Source: Desulfurococcales archaeon
GTDB lineage: Archaea > Thermoproteota > Thermoprotei_A > Sulfolobales > Desulfurococcaceae
Length of the DNA stretch: 64,000 bases
Direction: 5' to 3'
Assembly: GCA_015520735.1 (NCBI GenBank)
Contig: WAPN01000024.1
Location: 54,743-118,742, forward strand
Position numbers and translations under genes: made by a program. A model generated the notes under the pieces. That model was not told where the DNA came from. It ran no database searches and saw only the letters and a program-made list of their open reading frames with translations. Below, piece by piece: positions 63,397 to 64,000 of the stretch; position 1 is the stretch's first letter; the number at the start of each line of letters is the position of its first letter.

Positions 63397-63435
63397 CAGA
63401 TAGACAAGACAACTCAATTGTTACATTAGACTATA

Positions 63436-63479
63436 AGCTTTTAAATTCCTGATAAAACTAACATAACTATAAGAGGTGG
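63436..63479 (+). promoter_or_regulatory. Promoter and ribosome site of the small pilin gene
   Basis: A TATA-like AGCTTTTAAATTCC (63436-63449) lies about 40 bp before the ATG, and GAGGTGG (63473-63479) lies 6 nt before it. This gives the small pilin its own promoter, separate from the upstream operon. Confidence 0.5.
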
Positions 63480-63485
63480 ACAAAT

Positions 63486-63914
63486 ATGCGCGCCATATCC
63501 CCAGTAATAGCCACAGTAATAATTGTATCCGTTGCTATTGCTATTAGTATCGCGGTCGCATTATGGCTGACCGGTATTACTAGCGGGTTCACCCAGACAG
63601 AAAACCTACAAATAGTATCAAGCTACGCTGTCTACGATAATAATGCAGATAAATTCTATGTTAATATTACAGTTAAGAACACAGGAACAGTTGCGGCAAC
63701 AATTGACAATATATTCATAAATGGAAAGCCCGCGAGTGATTACGGTACTAGTGTCGATGTTAAGTCCCAATTGCCCCTAGATATAAATTCGGGTGAGAAT
63801 ATAACGCTGACCATAGTTCTGAGTAGTCCCCCGTTTACTCATGGTCAGATGGTGAATATTAAGATTCATACTGCTAGTGGCAGAGACTATCCAACAACAG
63901 TAACGTTGCCATAA
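63486..63914 (+). CDS. Archaeal type IV pilin (DUF1628-like)
   Basis: MRAISPVIATVIIVSVAIAI has the SPVIATV class III pilin start, a hydrophobic helix to about residue 30, and a small beta-sandwich domain of about 105 residues with VNITVKNTGTVAATIDNIFING, here read as two parts around the TGTV turn. Length of 142 aa is that of major archaeal pilins. It has its own promoter and may be the main filament subunit, with the upstream genes giving minor or adhesive subunits. No prepilin peptidase gene is in the window. Confidence 0.88.
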   Translation: MRAISPVIATVIIVSVAIAISIAVALWLTGITSGFTQTENLQIVSSYAVYDNNADKFYVNITVKNTGTVAATIDNIFINGKPASDYGTSVDVKSQLPLDINSGENITLTIVLSSPPFTHGQMVNIKIHTASGRDYPTTVTLP

Positions 63915-64000
63915 CATACAATCATATCCCCTAATACAATTTTTGTCCATATCCATTACACGTTGTGCAAGCCTAACATTATTCATCATGAGTATAATTC

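Noticed and set aside
63777..63989. 70-codon minus-strand frame at the window end
   Set aside because: It covers the 3' end of the pilin gene, has no ribosome site and unlikely composition.
1..64000. tRNA, rRNA genes or CRISPR arrays
   Set aside because: Intergenic regions were read for T-loop consensus, rRNA cores and regularly spaced repeats; none was found by eye. A dedicated tRNA scan would settle intron-containing cases.

Overview
The window looks like a hyperthermophilic archaeon of the Thermoproteota (Crenarchaeota), most like the Desulfurococcales. The signs are a single-OB crenarchaeal-type SSB, archaeal pantoate kinase and phosphopantothenate synthetase, AMP phosphorylase, a geranylgeranyl-reductase-family lipid enzyme, NreA, archaeal type IV pilus genes, C/D-box sRNA candidates, heavy AGA/AGG arginine use, many GTG/TTG starts, and TATA-box promoters. 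GC content is low to mid 40s by eye. I see no rRNA, tRNA or CRISPR array. I do not assign a species.

Layout. 1-3.9 kb: leftward RNA and repair genes (Trm5 family, unknown, endonuclease III, AsnRS) and an N-acetyltransferase. 4.0-9.7 kb: two converging operons that together encode pantothenate/CoA synthesis from ketoisovalerate to 4'-phosphopantetheine (coaBC, pantoate kinase, phosphopantothenate synthetase facing panB, panE and an HTH-ThiN regulator). 10.5-12.6 kb: a NatAB-like ABC exporter followed by a C/D-box sRNA. 12.7-14.2 kb: a decayed TnpB element with terminal inverted repeats, a 47-codon divergent ORF and an operator-like palindrome. 14.2-20.3 kb: an orphan maltokinase-like kinase, membrane proteins including a membrane-tethered winged-helix protein, and a DHH phosphoesterase. 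20.3-20.75 kb: a short relic sharing the inverted repeats of the TnpB element, then a run of hairpins. 20.7-25.1 kb: MoxR/VWA pair, a second C/D sRNA candidate, a DUF123 nuclease, SSB and a PqqD-like protein. 25.2-43.0 kb: metabolism (glycerate kinase, radical SAM/SPASM enzyme, thiolase, carboxyltransferase plus biotin carrier, phosphosugar mutase, amidohydrolase, CoA-disulfide-reductase-like flavoprotein, AMP phosphorylase). 43-48.3 kb: MobB-like P-loop protein, geranylgeranyl-reductase-like enzyme, DUF429, DHH and NreA. 48.2-54 kb: a KaiC-like ATPase between two polytopic membrane proteins with cytosolic tails, then an unknown protein and an ACT-V4R protein. 54.1-63.9 kb: a type IV pilus locus with an ATPase, a TadC-like platform, five overlapping pilin-like genes including a DUF2341 adhesin, and a separate small pilin.

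The strongest candidates for something undescribed are the KaiC-membrane cassette, the adhesive pilus operon, and the TnpB element, which has inverted repeats, a divergent small gene, no zinc-ribbon cysteines and a short relative 6 kb away. Start codons were re-chosen in several genes where a Shine-Dalgarno or TATA position argued against the longest frame; each such choice is stated.
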